A DNA stretch of 64,000 nt from JALORV01 sp963791235 (GTDB lineage: Bacteria > Pseudomonadota > Gammaproteobacteria > Burkholderiales > Burkholderiaceae_F). Where the stretch lies: the NCBI GenBank assembly GCA_963791235.1, contig CAWBRW010000032.1, positions 1 through 64,000 on the forward strand. The letters are read 5' to 3'. How positions within the stretch are numbered: position 1 is the stretch's first letter; each line of letters begins with the position of its first letter. The notes under the pieces were generated by a model. That model saw nothing but the letters and a program-made list of their open reading frames with translations, ran no database searches and had not been told where the DNA came from. The position numbers were made by a program, and so were the translations under genes. Below, one piece after another: positions 8,917 through 17,637 of this stretch.

Positions 8917-9609
8917 TCAACGCTGAGGGCGCCTCTTACCGTAAGCCCGCAAAAACTGGGCGGCCATCGCGACGCCAGCATCACCTAGTCCTGCCACATC
9001 CGTCGCCACAATCGGCCAACGAAGCGTAGACCGTTTGGGTGCTGGAGCGATTACTTGGTCGCGACCGCCCAAGAGCACCAGGCGTGTCGCTAGATGCATG
9101 GAACAGGTCAAGCGCAATCGATCGGAATATTGCGCCGCCTCGTAGATCCCTCGGGCGAGTTGCACGAAATCGAGGAACGCATCGGCGTAATAGTCGGCTA
9201 CGCCTGCTACCACTTCGCCTGAATGAGAGCGAAGTTCGGGGAAGGTCCAGATCCCCGCGGCAAGGTACCCGTCAACATGCAGTTCTGTAGCCCACCGGGC
9301 GTCGCCGGAGCCACCGACCGAGGTAAGCCCTTCAAACGCTAGCCTCGGCGGACCGTTCATCCTAAAGCCCTCCCACCAGCCGTCGTCGGCGCCACCCCCT
9401 CGCATGGCCTCGCGAATCTTTTCGTTGGACACTTCCAGCGCCAGCGGTGTGCACGGCATGCATTGCCATAACAAGGCTGGCCTGTTACGAAGTTCGTGGT
9501 CCTCGATGAAGCCGTCGCGCTTTCGGTGAAAGAAGCGTTCGAGCGTCTCATCCACCCGGAGTCGTTCAAGTTCCGCCGCCTCCTTCACCGCTAAATCTTC
9601 GGAGTCCAT
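8917..9609 (-). CDS. Unknown protein coupled to the TIR gene
   Basis: A 230-residue protein whose ATG begins directly after the TAA stop of the TIR gene (stop and start abut), which indicates co-transcription and translational coupling. No catalytic motif is evident. The middle part (about residues 60-175) alternates strands and helices with conserved-looking aromatic residues. It recalls the C-terminal accessory region of AlbA_2/Schlafen-like ATP-binding proteins, but this is a weak impression. It contains no membrane segment. Its position suggests a partner, sensor or regulator of the TIR effector. Confidence 0.6.
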   Translation of the reverse strand: MDSEDLAVKEAAELERLRVDETLERFFHRKRDGFIEDHELRNRPALLWQCMPCTPLALEVSNEKIREAMRGGGADDGWWEGFRMNGPPRLAFEGLTSVGGSGDARWATELHVDGYLAAGIWTFPELRSHSGEVVAGVADYYADAFLDFVQLARGIYEAAQYSDRLRLTCSMHLATRLVLLGGRDQVIAPAPKRSTLRWPIVATDVAGLGDAGVAMAAQFLRAYGKRRPQR

Positions 9610-10574
9610 TTACTGCGCGTTTCCAATGAATAACTCCCACAGGAGCTCAGCCGCCCCCTCTTGGGAAAGTTGCGCATCGCGACGGGTGCCTCCCCAGGCC
9701 ATGCCCATCGACTTCAAGAACATGGCCTGCTCGCTTGCTTCGACCGATAGCATTTCGTTGAATGATCCCTGGCGTGCTGAGGCGTCATGCGAGAAAGCTA
9801 TGCCGGCATTTCGGTCTACCAACCCCTCCAATCTGACCGAACACTCCGCTAATTTCTTGCCGTCGCGATAGAGGACGGCAGCCATACGCCGGGAGTCAAT
9901 TCGCTCGAAAGCACCCGTCACCCCGGCATTTCGCTCTCCGACTGCCTCGATCGAACCTTCAAAGAATCTACAGACGAACTCGAATGTCGAACGCAAGAAG
10001 TCGTCGCGCTCCTTGTCGCTGAATTCCTTCTTTAAGCGAAGGTTGCTCGACCGCGGCTTCGGTGCCACGGTGCTTGCGGATTCAATCGGCGCGGATCGGA
10101 TGTCGAGATGCTGCCGCCCAGTCTGGAAGAGACCGACTTCAGCGCTTCGACCGCCTTTGCAACCTGCCGAGCGACGTCGGCGAGCGCTTCGTCCCGGTCT
10201 GGCCACGACGTAACAGGCCTTCCATCTCTCGGAACTGCTAGGAGCCGCCCGAACGGAGCGCTCTGCCAGACACATTGACGAAGAATCACAGGGATAACGC
10301 GAGCCTGTCCTGCTTCGTGACGCTCCATCGCTCTCGCCATCTCCCTCGAGAAGCAGTACGGCGAGCTCAGGAAGTCCGAACTGACAAGCAAGAGAATGAT
10401 GTCGGCCGCCTCCAGAGTTTCAAAGATTTTGTCGTCGAAGACCTCACCCGCCACAATCCGCCTGTCATGCCAAGCGTCAATGAGTCCTTGGTTCTTCAAC
10501 ATCGCCAAGTGCGCTTCCAATTCGTCGCGCAGCGCCTCATCTTTGTGACTGTATGAGAAGAACACGATTGCCAT
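9610..10574 (-). CDS. TIR-domain protein (one frameshift between the domains)
   Basis: The N-terminal half (about residues 1-148 from ATG 10574) is a TIR_2-type domain: it opens with VFFSYSHKDE, has the loop DAWHDRRI, and carries SPYCFSREM. The Glu of SPYCFSREM (about 78) is the candidate NADase catalytic residue. The C-terminal half is read in another frame from about nt 10130 to 9610 and contains KKEFSDKERDDFL, FVCRFFEGS and EMLSVEASEQAM. I recall that the two halves occur as one protein elsewhere, so a single frameshift near 10100-10135 is likely. Bacterial TIR domains typically hydrolyse NAD+ in anti-phage systems. The gene is followed without gap by an unknown gene and preceded by a deoxyribosyltransferase-like gene on the same strand. 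Whether the frameshift is an error or inactivation cannot be told from sequence. Confidence 0.75.
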
Positions 10575-10732
10575 TTGAGCCGGGCTCCCTCCCATCGACT
10601 ATCGGTGGATCACTAAATAGAACAAGCGTACCAGTCGATAAGGCGCCGGGAGCTTGGACTTTCACTACGCGCGTCTTGGATCGGGATTGAGGAAGCGCCC
10701 TGGGCGGGGGCGTTGTGCGGGCTGACCTATAG

Positions 10733-11641
10733 CTAAGAAAGGGTGCCGTGCACGCCTTCGCCTATTGTCGCCACTATACGGTTCGTAAGCCGGCTTCTTG
10801 CCTCTTCTAAGCTGTCGAGTCGCCAACGAATGAAGTTGTATTGCCGGTTGTCGAAATGAATACTTGCAAGTTCATCTTCCCTCACCATCCATATGACACT
10901 TAGACCGAGGCCGAGAGCAAATCCGGCCTCAAAATAGACGCCTGCTCGCTGCCCTGTTAAATCCGCTACAAGAAAGCGTGAGCGTCGAATCCAAGCCAAT
11001 ATTTCCTCGTCTATTCGATTGTTGTGCTCGACGTTGTCGATTCGCTTTGGATCGAATCCTGCGGCGCGGACGCCTGGCTCGATAGCATCGGTCCAAACTG
11101 GAGTCACACTTTCGTCAAACCACATTGCGCAGAAGCCGATTGACGATGGCGATGCGACGCTTCGCAGCTTCTCCGCGCGCTCGAAGCCTGCTGGTAGAAC
11201 CACGGGCGACGACCAGTCGCCGCCCGTAACGGCTAGCTCTTGCTTGTACAGCTGTTCCGCGAGGAACTTGAGTTCGCCTTCATTCTGGGAGTATGTGACG
11301 CCGACGAACTTCTGGCCCCTCAATGACACATGCGAGCCAAGGGCAGGTGTCTCACTGATGATGGCCAGTAGTAGGCGATTTAATCGATACTCGACGGACA
11401 CCCGAACACGACCAACGACTCGCTCGACGTCACTAGCGGACATTCGAGTTGGTTGGTTCTCGCATGCCCAGCCAGACAACGTTGCGATCTGAGGGGGAGA
11501 GAATTGAGCCTTCTCGATGACTGAAACCGCGGTTCGCGTTATTCCATAGCGCGAGCATCGAGGACAATCTACCTGGGCAAGTTCGCCAAGGAACGTCAGG
11601 TCAGCCGGATACCCGCAGATGAAGCACGCTTGCTGTGGCAT
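10733..11641 (-). CDS. Zinc-ribbon protein with nucleoside 2-deoxyribosyltransferase-like domain
   Basis: A 302-residue protein. Residues 6-29 form a four-cysteine zinc ribbon (Cys 6, 9, 26, 29). A middle alpha-helical region follows (about 40-160). The C-terminal domain (about 168-297) is typical of nucleoside deoxyribosyltransferase-like folds, with CAMWFD, RIDNVEHNNRID, VADLTG and GVYFEAGFALG. Glu 238 in that last motif is the candidate catalytic residue. Such domains are structurally related to TIR domains and occur in nucleotide-centred conflict systems; the substrate could be a nucleotide or NAD-type molecule. It is followed 158 bp later by the TIR gene on the same strand and preceded 47 bp upstream by an integrase. 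A sensor-effector role with the TIR protein is inference. Confidence 0.75.
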   Translation of the reverse strand: MPQQACFICGYPADLTFLGELAQVDCPRCSRYGITRTAVSVIEKAQFSPPQIATLSGWACENQPTRMSASDVERVVGRVRVSVEYRLNRLLLAIISETPALGSHVSLRGQKFVGVTYSQNEGELKFLAEQLYKQELAVTGGDWSSPVVLPAGFERAEKLRSVASPSSIGFCAMWFDESVTPVWTDAIEPGVRAAGFDPKRIDNVEHNNRIDEEILAWIRRSRFLVADLTGQRAGVYFEAGFALGLGLSVIWMVREDELASIHFDNRQYNFIRWRLDSLEEARSRLTNRIVATIGEGVHGTLS

Positions 11642-11688
11642 TGCTTCCTCCTATACATGGCCAGGGGATAGCTAGTCGCGCCGTTGAA

Positions 11689-12966
11689 TCACCAGTTGAT
11701 CCGATGGCGCGCTTCCGTGTCCTTGTGGCGCTGGTCGTCGTCCGAATGCAGATATTGACTCGTTGTCTTGAGGGACTCATGTCCCAAGTTGTCTCGCACG
11801 TGGCGAAGGTCCAAATCACCGTCAGCCATGTGCGACCCAGCGGTGTGGCGAAGCCAATGGGCAGATGCCCGTGAAAGTTGCTCCGCTCGACCCGCGAACT
11901 CTGGCCCCCGCAGCCTTAGCCCTGCGGCCGCTTTCTCGAACACCGTCTTGACGATGTTGTGAAGCGCCGCACGCGTCATCGACTTCTGCGTCTTGCCGAT
12001 TGGCAGGACGAGCGGCGTCTCCTCTCCAGGCGAAGGGAAGGGTGACAAACCGCACTCGCGCCGGTAGCGCGCCAGCTCCGTCATCATCTCGCTGGTCGCC
12101 GGAACCAGTCGAGTCTTCTCGCCCTTTCCCAACACCTCGAGCCACCAGCGCTCCTCGCCGTCGCGATCGCGGCGGCAGAAGAACGCGCCCATCGTGTTCT
12201 CTCCGACTTCGGAGATCCGGAGTCCGCCAAGGTAGAGCAGGGTGAACAGCCACCGGTTGCGGTGGTAGTGCGTCCGTTCGCGATCTGATTCCCGCGGCAT
12301 GCGATCGATGTACTGCTTCACTTCGGCCCACAGACTCGGATCCAAGTAGCGAGTAATGCGCGGCTTTGCCTTCCTCTGCCGCTGCCGGGAAAGCGACAAA
12401 GGGTTGCCTGCAAGGTAACCGGCGCTGACCAGCCACCCAAACATCACGTTCAGGATCACCATCGCCTGCCGCCGGCTTGTGGGGGAGAGCGGTCCCTGGA
12501 AAGGCCGCCATCCCGCGTGCCCGCGGGGCAGTCGCTGCCGTGAGTCGGATACCCAGCGATCAGTCGGCTGCGGATCCGCCATGAAGCGCTCGTACGCGAG
12601 CATGTCCTCGTGGGTCAGCGACGAGATCGGTCGGTGCAGTTGGAACACTGCCCACAGGTACAGGCGCTCGACCTCCTTGCGGTAGTTCTCGAACGTGGTC
12701 TTGGTGTCGACGTAGCGCGCGAGGAAGCCTTTCAGTGCGTCGGCATCGGTGTCGGCCGCGATCTGTTTGTGGCCACCTTTGACCCGGTTCGCGCCGACCG
12801 ATCCATCCAGGTCGGGCGGCAGGCAAGGGCTCTCGAACAGAGCCGGCAAGGAAGTGGCTTCGGGCACGGATCTGGGATTCGGTCGGCTCTGGGCTGCGAA
12901 GAAGTGCTCCTGCGCGTTTCTTTCGGCTATCCCGCCAATTACTTTACACAATAACCATAATGTCAA
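11689..12966 (-). CDS. Site-specific tyrosine recombinase/integrase
   Basis: A phage-integrase family recombinase of up to 425 residues. The catalytic domain shows YLGGLRISEV (Arg), HWLRHTAGSH (His and Arg) and the nucleophile Tyr in TTSQYLHSDD near the C-terminus. The core-binding domain lies around residues 85-190. The N-terminal 60 or so residues look poorly conserved, so the true start may lie downstream of 12966. The gene faces away from the toxin-antitoxin genes and is the first gene of the minus-strand run integrase, deoxyribosyltransferase-like, TIR, unknown. It probably mobilises or marks the island; no att site was identified. Confidence 0.85.
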   Translation of the reverse strand: MTLWLLCKVIGGIAERNAQEHFFAAQSRPNPRSVPEATSLPALFESPCLPPDLDGSVGANRVKGGHKQIAADTDADALKGFLARYVDTKTTFENYRKEVERLYLWAVFQLHRPISSLTHEDMLAYERFMADPQPTDRWVSDSRQRLPRGHAGWRPFQGPLSPTSRRQAMVILNVMFGWLVSAGYLAGNPLSLSRQRQRKAKPRITRYLDPSLWAEVKQYIDRMPRESDRERTHYHRNRWLFTLLYLGGLRISEVGENTMGAFFCRRDRDGEERWWLEVLGKGEKTRLVPATSEMMTELARYRRECGLSPFPSPGEETPLVLPIGKTQKSMTRAALHNIVKTVFEKAAAGLRLRGPEFAGRAEQLSRASAHWLRHTAGSHMADGDLDLRHVRDNLGHESLKTTSQYLHSDDDQRHKDTEARHRINW

Positions 12967-12969
12967 AAA

Positions 12970-12984
12970 TATAGTCGTACTATA
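12970..12984. promoter_or_regulatory. Perfect inverted repeat in AT-rich divergent region
   Basis: TATAGT and ACTATA separated by 3 bases, lying in an AT-rich patch (about 12945-13010) that contrasts with the surrounding GC-rich DNA. It sits between the divergent integrase and the antitoxin, so it may be a recombinase or regulator binding site or part of a promoter. Confidence 0.35.
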
Positions 12985-13038
12985 ACCTTTTGATTCTTAT
13001 GAAACTCCCGACATCTCTGTTGCCTTGTACATACGTCG

Positions 13039-13052
13039 TAAGTACACTTACG
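13039..13052. promoter_or_regulatory. Putative TacA operator
   Basis: A perfect inverted repeat, GTAAGT-AC-ACTTAC, 27 bases before the antitoxin ATG. TacA-type ribbon-helix-helix antitoxins repress their own operon by binding such palindromes near the start site. The assignment rests on position and symmetry. Confidence 0.5.
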
Positions 13053-13079
13053 CCGTCAAGCCGCTTGTTCGAGGAACCT

Positions 13080-13358
13080 ATGGGAAACGTTCGATCGGGT
13101 CGCGACACGACCATCAATCTTCGCGCCGAAGGTGCTCAGCGCGATCTGATCGACCGCGCGGCGGCTACCCAGCGAAAGACTCGTTCGCAATTCATGCTGG
13201 AGGCAGCATGCGAGAAGGCTGAACAGGTCTTGTTGGACCAAACAATCTTCGTCCTGGATACGACGAGGTTTGATCGATTTCAAGCCGCGCTGCAGGCTGC
13301 GCCGCGGCCTAGCGCGCAGATCTTGCGGCTGCTCTCGACGAGGGCGCCTTGGGAGTAG
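13080..13358 (+). CDS. DUF1778-type (TacA-like) antitoxin
   Basis: A 92-residue protein. The ATG at 13080 is preferred because the family begins just before the strand TTINLRAE and a GAGG site lies upstream. The ribbon-helix-helix DNA-binding part covers about residues 8-50, with the helix KTRSQFMLEAACEKAEQ. The C-terminal part (DTTRFDRFQAAL) is typical of the segment that blocks the GNAT toxin. The gene overlaps the toxin gene by 10 bp, which fits coupled translation. It probably autorepresses through the palindrome at 13039-13052. Confidence 0.85.
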   Translation: MGNVRSGRDTTINLRAEGAQRDLIDRAAATQRKTRSQFMLEAACEKAEQVLLDQTIFVLDTTRFDRFQAALQAAPRPSAQILRLLSTRAPWE

Positions 13359-13852
13359 AGAGCCGAGGCGTTCTCTCCCCGCCAGAACCGATCGCCGAGC
13401 ATCACCAATCCGCAGACTTTGTTTGTGCAGAGGCATCACTTGAGCGGTGGCTCAAGCAGCGTGCACTTTCGAACGAGCGCAAGGGTGCGTCGCGAACATT
13501 CGTCGTCTGCAATGAAGCGCGAGTCGTTGGCTACTACTGCCTAAGTGCCGGCTCGGTGCTCCACGAATCTGTCCCCGGCGCCCTCAAGCGCAACATGCCT
13601 GAGCCGATCCCGGTCATTCTCGTCGGGCGCCTCGCAGTTCATTCCGGCTGGGAAGGAAAGGGCATAGGTCGCGGTTTGCTCAAGGATGCGGTCTTGAGGG
13701 CTGTCAACGTCTCGAAGGAAATTGGTGCACGCGCACTGCTATGCCACGCGATATCGCTGAATGCCAAGCACTTCTACGAGCACTTCGGCTTCGTGGAGTC
13801 GCCCATTGACGCAATGCTGATGATGATGGATCTCTCTTCGTTGCGAGACTGA
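13349..13852 (+). CDS. GNAT-family toxin (TacT-like)
   Basis: A 167-residue GNAT acetyltransferase. In the TacAT family such toxins acetylate the amino group of charged elongator tRNAs and stop translation. The acetyl-CoA-binding loop is visible in VHSGWEGKGIGRGLL (about 92-106) and the conserved tyrosine in KHFYEHFGF near residue 145. Length and organisation match the family. The start overlaps the antitoxin stop by 10 bp, and the real start could be slightly downstream. Together with the upstream gene it forms a complete type II module with no sign of damage. Confidence 0.85.
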   Translation: MGVESRGVLSPPEPIAEHHQSADFVCAEASLERWLKQRALSNERKGASRTFVVCNEARVVGYYCLSAGSVLHESVPGALKRNMPEPIPVILVGRLAVHSGWEGKGIGRGLLKDAVLRAVNVSKEIGARALLCHAISLNAKHFYEHFGFVESPIDAMLMMMDLSSLRD

Positions 13853-13950
13853 CGTCCGCGTCAGAAGTCTGGCCTTGAAAAGGTGTTCGTACGGGATACC
13901 TTTCGAATGTGACGAGTGGGCCTTGCGCCCACCGAACTCGGAGGCCTATG

Positions 13951-14820
13951 TACAAAGCGCCAAATCTCTCTCCTTACGACCTGGAATACCTTGTTCGAAT
14001 TTGCGGGGGCCCAAAGCCGGCCGCCAATGCCTTGGGAGTAACGCCCGCACAACTGACAAGATGGCTACGACTCCAAACCGCGCCTGCCTGGTGCCTGAAG
14101 ATGCTCTGGTATTGCAGCCCGGACGGCCGTGCCGCTGCCGAAACTGATCTCCACAATGAACTCCGACTGCTTGCGGCACAGCGGGATGCGCTGATCCATG
14201 AGGCAGCGCTTCGCTCCAGACACACCGACGAGTCAGTGGCGACAATGAGGTCAGAGATTGAAGCTCTTGAGCATGAAAACGCCGAACTCAGGCGGCTCTT
14301 GGGAGCAGACAAAGTTCGTGACCAGATCGAGCGCGCGCGCGATCAACTTGATCATGTGCTGATGGCACTTGCCTCCACCCGCCGGGCCGCATCTTTGGGG
14401 ACGCTTTGCCAGAGCGAGGCAGCGAATGGCGCATCAACGACCGCAAGTTCAGGGCCGCTGGTTTTCTTCAGCGGAAGTCTCGATTCTGCACAGAGGCAGC
14501 CGGGCACGCAGGAGCGCCTGATTCACAGGAAGGCCGATCCCGTCCGAGAACTGCACCTTATCGACGAGCATCGAAAGCCGACCGCTTCGCGTCGTGTCCG
14601 AGATCCGCACGTAGAGCTCGCACATCGGCTTCCGCGGGGCGCTGAGCTTTCCACTGCGGGCGTACCGAGATGCGCTGATCGCGGCCCACACAGGCTCGCG
14701 CAACCAGGCCGCTACGTGACGGGAAGCGATCTTCCTGCAAAGTGGGACGTCCACCATGGCAGGACCGTGGTCCACGGGGTAGCATTGCGACTATGCAAGT
14801 CACTACTGGAACAGTCATAA
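13951..14820 (+). CDS. Helix-turn-helix/coiled-coil hypothetical protein, C-terminal half doubtful
   Basis: The start is taken at ATG 13951 because CGGAGG lies just upstream. The N-terminal 60 residues (PYDLEYLVRICGGPKPAANALGV and following) resemble a small helix-turn-helix with a conserved-looking LWYCSPDGR segment. A predicted coiled coil (about residues 65-125) follows. This N-terminal part recalls short hypothetical proteins seen in mobile DNA. From about nt 14450 the frame runs antisense to a minus-strand coding relic and its composition loses protein character, so the natural C-terminus is probably lost. Function unknown. Confidence 0.5.
   Translation, partial: YKAPNLSPYDLEYLVRICGGPKPAANALGVTPAQLTRWLRLQTAPAWCLKMLWYCSPDGRAAAETDLHNELRLLAAQRDALIHEAALRSRHTDESVATMRSEIEALEHENAELRRLLGADKVRDQIERARDQLDHVLMALASTRRAASLGTLCQSEAANGASTTASSGPLVFFSGSLDSAQRQPGTQERLIHRKADPVRELHLIDEHRKPTASRRVRDPHVELAHRLPRGAELSTAGVPRCADRGPHRLAQPGRYVTGSDLPAKWDVHHGRTVVHGVALRLCKSLLEQS
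14449..14775 (-). pseudogene. Minus-strand coding relic, copy 1 of a repeated family
   Basis: A 108-codon minus-strand frame with LYVRISDTTRSGRLSML and FSDGIGLPV. It aligns with a second relic at 18264-18588: the shared block is Y-x-RI-xx-T-x-RS-x-RLS-x-L followed by GIG. Within the block the DNA differences fall largely at third codon positions (TCG versus TCA, ATG versus ATT), which argues that both derive from a translated minus-strand gene. The N-terminus is not defined. The function is unknown. It overlaps the plus-strand frame ending at 14820. Confidence 0.45.
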
Positions 14821-15014
14821 ACGGCAAGGTCGTCGTCGAAGGCACCACGCTGCCCGAGGGTGCCGTGGTGGCCGTGCTGTCCCGTGGAGCTGAGGAAGGT
14901 TTCATGCTTTCTACATCGCAGGAAGACGAGTTGCTCGCGGCCATGGCTGAGATAGAACGCGGGGACTTTGTTGGACTGGAAGAACTCATAGCGTCACTTC
15001 CCAAGCCGCGCTAA
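14793..15014 (+). CDS. Small antitoxin-like protein
   Basis: A 73-residue protein starting at ATG 14793. It opens with a strand-rich segment (VTTGTVINGKVVVEG) like the MazE/AbrB-type or ParD-adjacent short antitoxins and ends in an acidic helix (SQEDELLAAMAEIERGDF). Its stop lies 2 bases before the ParE-like toxin start, so they form a type II module. The antitoxin family itself is not one I can name with certainty. Confidence 0.75.
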   Translation: MQVTTGTVINGKVVVEGTTLPEGAVVAVLSRGAEEGFMLSTSQEDELLAAMAEIERGDFVGLEELIASLPKPR

Positions 15015-15016
15015 GC

Positions 15017-15316
15017 ATGACCCTTCGGGTCAAGGTCTCCGCGCGGGCGGCAAGTCAGGTCAGAGCAGCGGCGACTTGGTGGGCGGAGAACCGGCCGGCG
15101 GTGCGTGGTGCAATAGCCGCGGACTTCGGGCAAGCGGTCGCGCTTCTGGCGGGCCAGCCTCGCCTCGGCGCTCCGTATCTTGGCAGCAGAACGCCGGGCG
15201 TGCGACGTCTGTTCCTCAATCGCGTCGGCTACTTCATCTACTACAAGCAGCAGGGCGGCGACTTGCACGTACTCGCGTTCTGGCATTCGAGCCGCGAGAG
15301 TCAACCCAGACTGTGA
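15017..15316 (+). CDS. ParE/RelE-superfamily toxin
   Basis: A 99-residue type II toxin. The pattern is typical of ParE proteins: an N-terminal strand, helices containing AASQVRAAATWWAENRP, then the strand-turn RTPGVRRLFLNRVGYFIYYKQQ and a closing strand LHVLAFWHSSRE. ParE toxins inhibit DNA gyrase and RelE relatives cleave mRNA on the ribosome. The ParE-like tail suggests gyrase, but the target is inferred. It directly follows its antitoxin. The frame is complete. Confidence 0.82.
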   Translation: MTLRVKVSARAASQVRAAATWWAENRPAVRGAIAADFGQAVALLAGQPRLGAPYLGSRTPGVRRLFLNRVGYFIYYKQQGGDLHVLAFWHSSRESQPRL

Positions 15317-15473
15317 TTCCTTTGGGGCAGTCTTTCAGCGCAAGGTATGCCGTCACTCATGTGACTCGGGGCATCGCTTTCGCGTTGAGCCTATTAAAAC
15401 CTCGCCGAGGTCAGTTGCGCAGTCGGCTTAGCCCGGAATGCCCGGCGCCTTCGCAGCGCGCGACAATCTGTCC

Positions 15474-16862
15474 ATGATTGAACCGGACGCCGACGAAATC
15501 GCTAAGCTGGTCGAGCAACTCGACGAGGTTGCTCTGAAATCCTTGCTCATCGAGCTCGCGGGCGACCATGAAGTCGTTCGTGAGCGGCTTGAACGGCTGC
15601 GCCTGTCCGCTCAGCCGCGCAAGCTGGCGGCGGCCTTTCGCGCGACGCTGAACGGCTGGCGCCGATCCACCCGCTACCTTGACTACCGCCAGAGTCACGC
15701 GTTCGCCGCGGAACTCGAGAGCTGGCTACACCAGGTCGAGCTCGAACTGCTGCCCCGGGATCCGCAGTTGGCGCTCGAACTGTTCGAGGCGTTGATCGGC
15801 AGCGACGCCAGCTTCTTTGAGCGCGCCGATGATTCCGACGGCCGCATCGCCGACACGATCCGAACCGCCTGCCGGTTGTGGCTGACGACCGCGGGGCGGT
15901 GCGAGCCGCCGCCGGCGGGATGGATCAAACGACTCCAGCAATTGGTCCAGCAGGATGCCTACAGTGCCCGTGAGCCCCTGCTAGGGAACGCCGACCTGCT
16001 GTTGGACGCGCAACAGATGCGTGCGCTTGTGGCGCAGTTCGAGGCTGATCTCGACGCCAGCGTTCAGGCCGGCGCCGCGGCCCGGGCCTTGCCGCCCGCC
16101 GTGTTCATGGCCTCCGGTTCGCTTCGGCTGCTGTCAGAGGCGCTGCGTGACCCCGACATCGAGGTCCGCGCGGTGCTGCGTTACAGCCCCGTGCCCAATG
16201 CCTTGCAGAAGGCCAGCTTCGTACGGGCGTACCTGGAGTGTGGCCGACCGGCCGACGCGCTGTCCTGGCTCGACGGCCAGTGGGACCACCACCACGAAGA
16301 CAGCCGTCTGCGTCTGCTGGCGCAGACTTATCGCGACCTAAAGCGCGATGACGAGTGCGCCGCGATCCGGCAGCGGCTCTTCGAATCGACCGGAAGCGTC
16401 GAGGACTTCGTAGCCTGGCGCGCAAGCCTGCCGGTGGCGTCGCGACCGATAGTCGAGGCGGCGGCACGTCGACGGGCGGAGGCGGAGTCTGATCCGATTG
16501 CAGCGGCCTGCTTGCTGCTCGAGATTGGCGACGCAGCCCTGGCCGAGGCCCTGCTCGTTGCCCGCTATTTTGATATCGATGGCAAGAGCTATCCGCGACT
16601 GGTGCCGCTGGTCGAAGCCTTGGAAGCGCGGAATTGCGCGCTCGGCGCCACCGCCTGCTACCGCGCGCTGCTGCTGGGCATCCTCACCCGCGCCTATGCC
16701 AAGGCGTATGGACACGGGGCGCGCTATCTGGCCAAGCTCAGACAGCTGGCAACCACGGTGCCGGACCCACACCCTTTGGAACGACACGAATCGTTCGAAG
16801 CCGCGCTCAAGGCAAAGCACGGACGGAAGGTTGCTTTCTGGAGTCAGATCAAGGCGAGCTAA
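15474..16862 (+). CDS. Hypothetical helical protein, DUF6880-like
   Basis: A protein of about 462 residues counted from ATG 15474; an in-frame ATG at 15438 is also possible and neither has a strong ribosome-binding site. It is almost entirely alpha-helical, with a repeated leucine-rich helical texture and no membrane segment or signal peptide. The N-terminus (DEVALKSLLIELAGDHEVVRERLE) and the overall layout recall DUF6880 proteins, for which I know no function. It follows the ParE module by 157 bp on the same strand. The frame is clean and codon use matches the chromosome. Confidence 0.65.
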   Translation: MIEPDADEIAKLVEQLDEVALKSLLIELAGDHEVVRERLERLRLSAQPRKLAAAFRATLNGWRRSTRYLDYRQSHAFAAELESWLHQVELELLPRDPQLALELFEALIGSDASFFERADDSDGRIADTIRTACRLWLTTAGRCEPPPAGWIKRLQQLVQQDAYSAREPLLGNADLLLDAQQMRALVAQFEADLDASVQAGAAARALPPAVFMASGSLRLLSEALRDPDIEVRAVLRYSPVPNALQKASFVRAYLECGRPADALSWLDGQWDHHHEDSRLRLLAQTYRDLKRDDECAAIRQRLFESTGSVEDFVAWRASLPVASRPIVEAAARRRAEAESDPIAAACLLLEIGDAALAEALLVARYFDIDGKSYPRLVPLVEALEARNCALGATACYRALLLGILTRAYAKAYGHGARYLAKLRQLATTVPDPHPLERHESFEAALKAKHGRKVAFWSQIKAS

Positions 16863-17637
16863 ACACCGCGAACTCGACGGTAAAGACCGATGCCGCTCGA
16901 ACCGGTTGCTCATGCCACGGCGGCGGCTTAGTGCGATCGGCGCGGCGCCCCACCCAGCCGCAAGACTCAAAAACGGAGCGACGCGATTCAACCTCCGAAT
17001 GAAGGTCGGTCGGAGCAGCCGAGTTCATGAGCAGCCAGCGGATCGACTCTTCCCGTATGGCTGAAAGCGGTCAGAATTCGATGCTCCATCCCACCGAATA
17101 GCGGACACCGTTGCTCGCAGCCGACTGGCAGATTCGCCCGCTGTTGCCCAGCGACAGTCTGGAGCAACTGACCGACCTCATCCACCGGGCCTACGCCCCG
17201 CACCTGACGCAAGGTCTGCGCAAGTTTGGTTGTCTGAACTGCTCCAGATCTCCGGACGCAGACGAACGTCGGCCGCCCAATCCAGTGGCCAGATCCGCAC
17301 ATCCCGCAGCCGCTTCAGCGCTATGCCGCCCTGCGTGAGGGCGAAGACGGTGTGTAAGGTCATCGGTCGCGGTAAGCGGCGATGGCCTTGAGCCAGAAAC
17401 CTGACCGTCACCTGATCAGCAGATTCTGGCGGGTTCAGCCCCTACCGCTTTTCTGAGAGTTTCACTGGCGGCGCCGGCCAAACCGCATCGCATGGCAGAA
17501 GCGCGCCCATTGGGGCGCTAGAGGATTACCATGCCGCGTCAGAGAAAGGCCCATTAAATCAATCATATGGGACCCATAAAACGTTTCGTGCCTAGTGTTT
17601 CTGACGAACCCAACGACGGTACAGGTCAGGGTGCTAT
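16863..17637. other. Intergenic with a GNAT acetyltransferase fragment
   Basis: Mostly without supported genes. At about 17116-17222 the plus strand encodes QIRPLLPSDSLEQLTDLIHR and then AYAPHLTQGLR, which matches the N-terminus of a GNAT acetyltransferase. The frame then departs from the family, so this is a truncated remnant. Confidence 0.5.
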
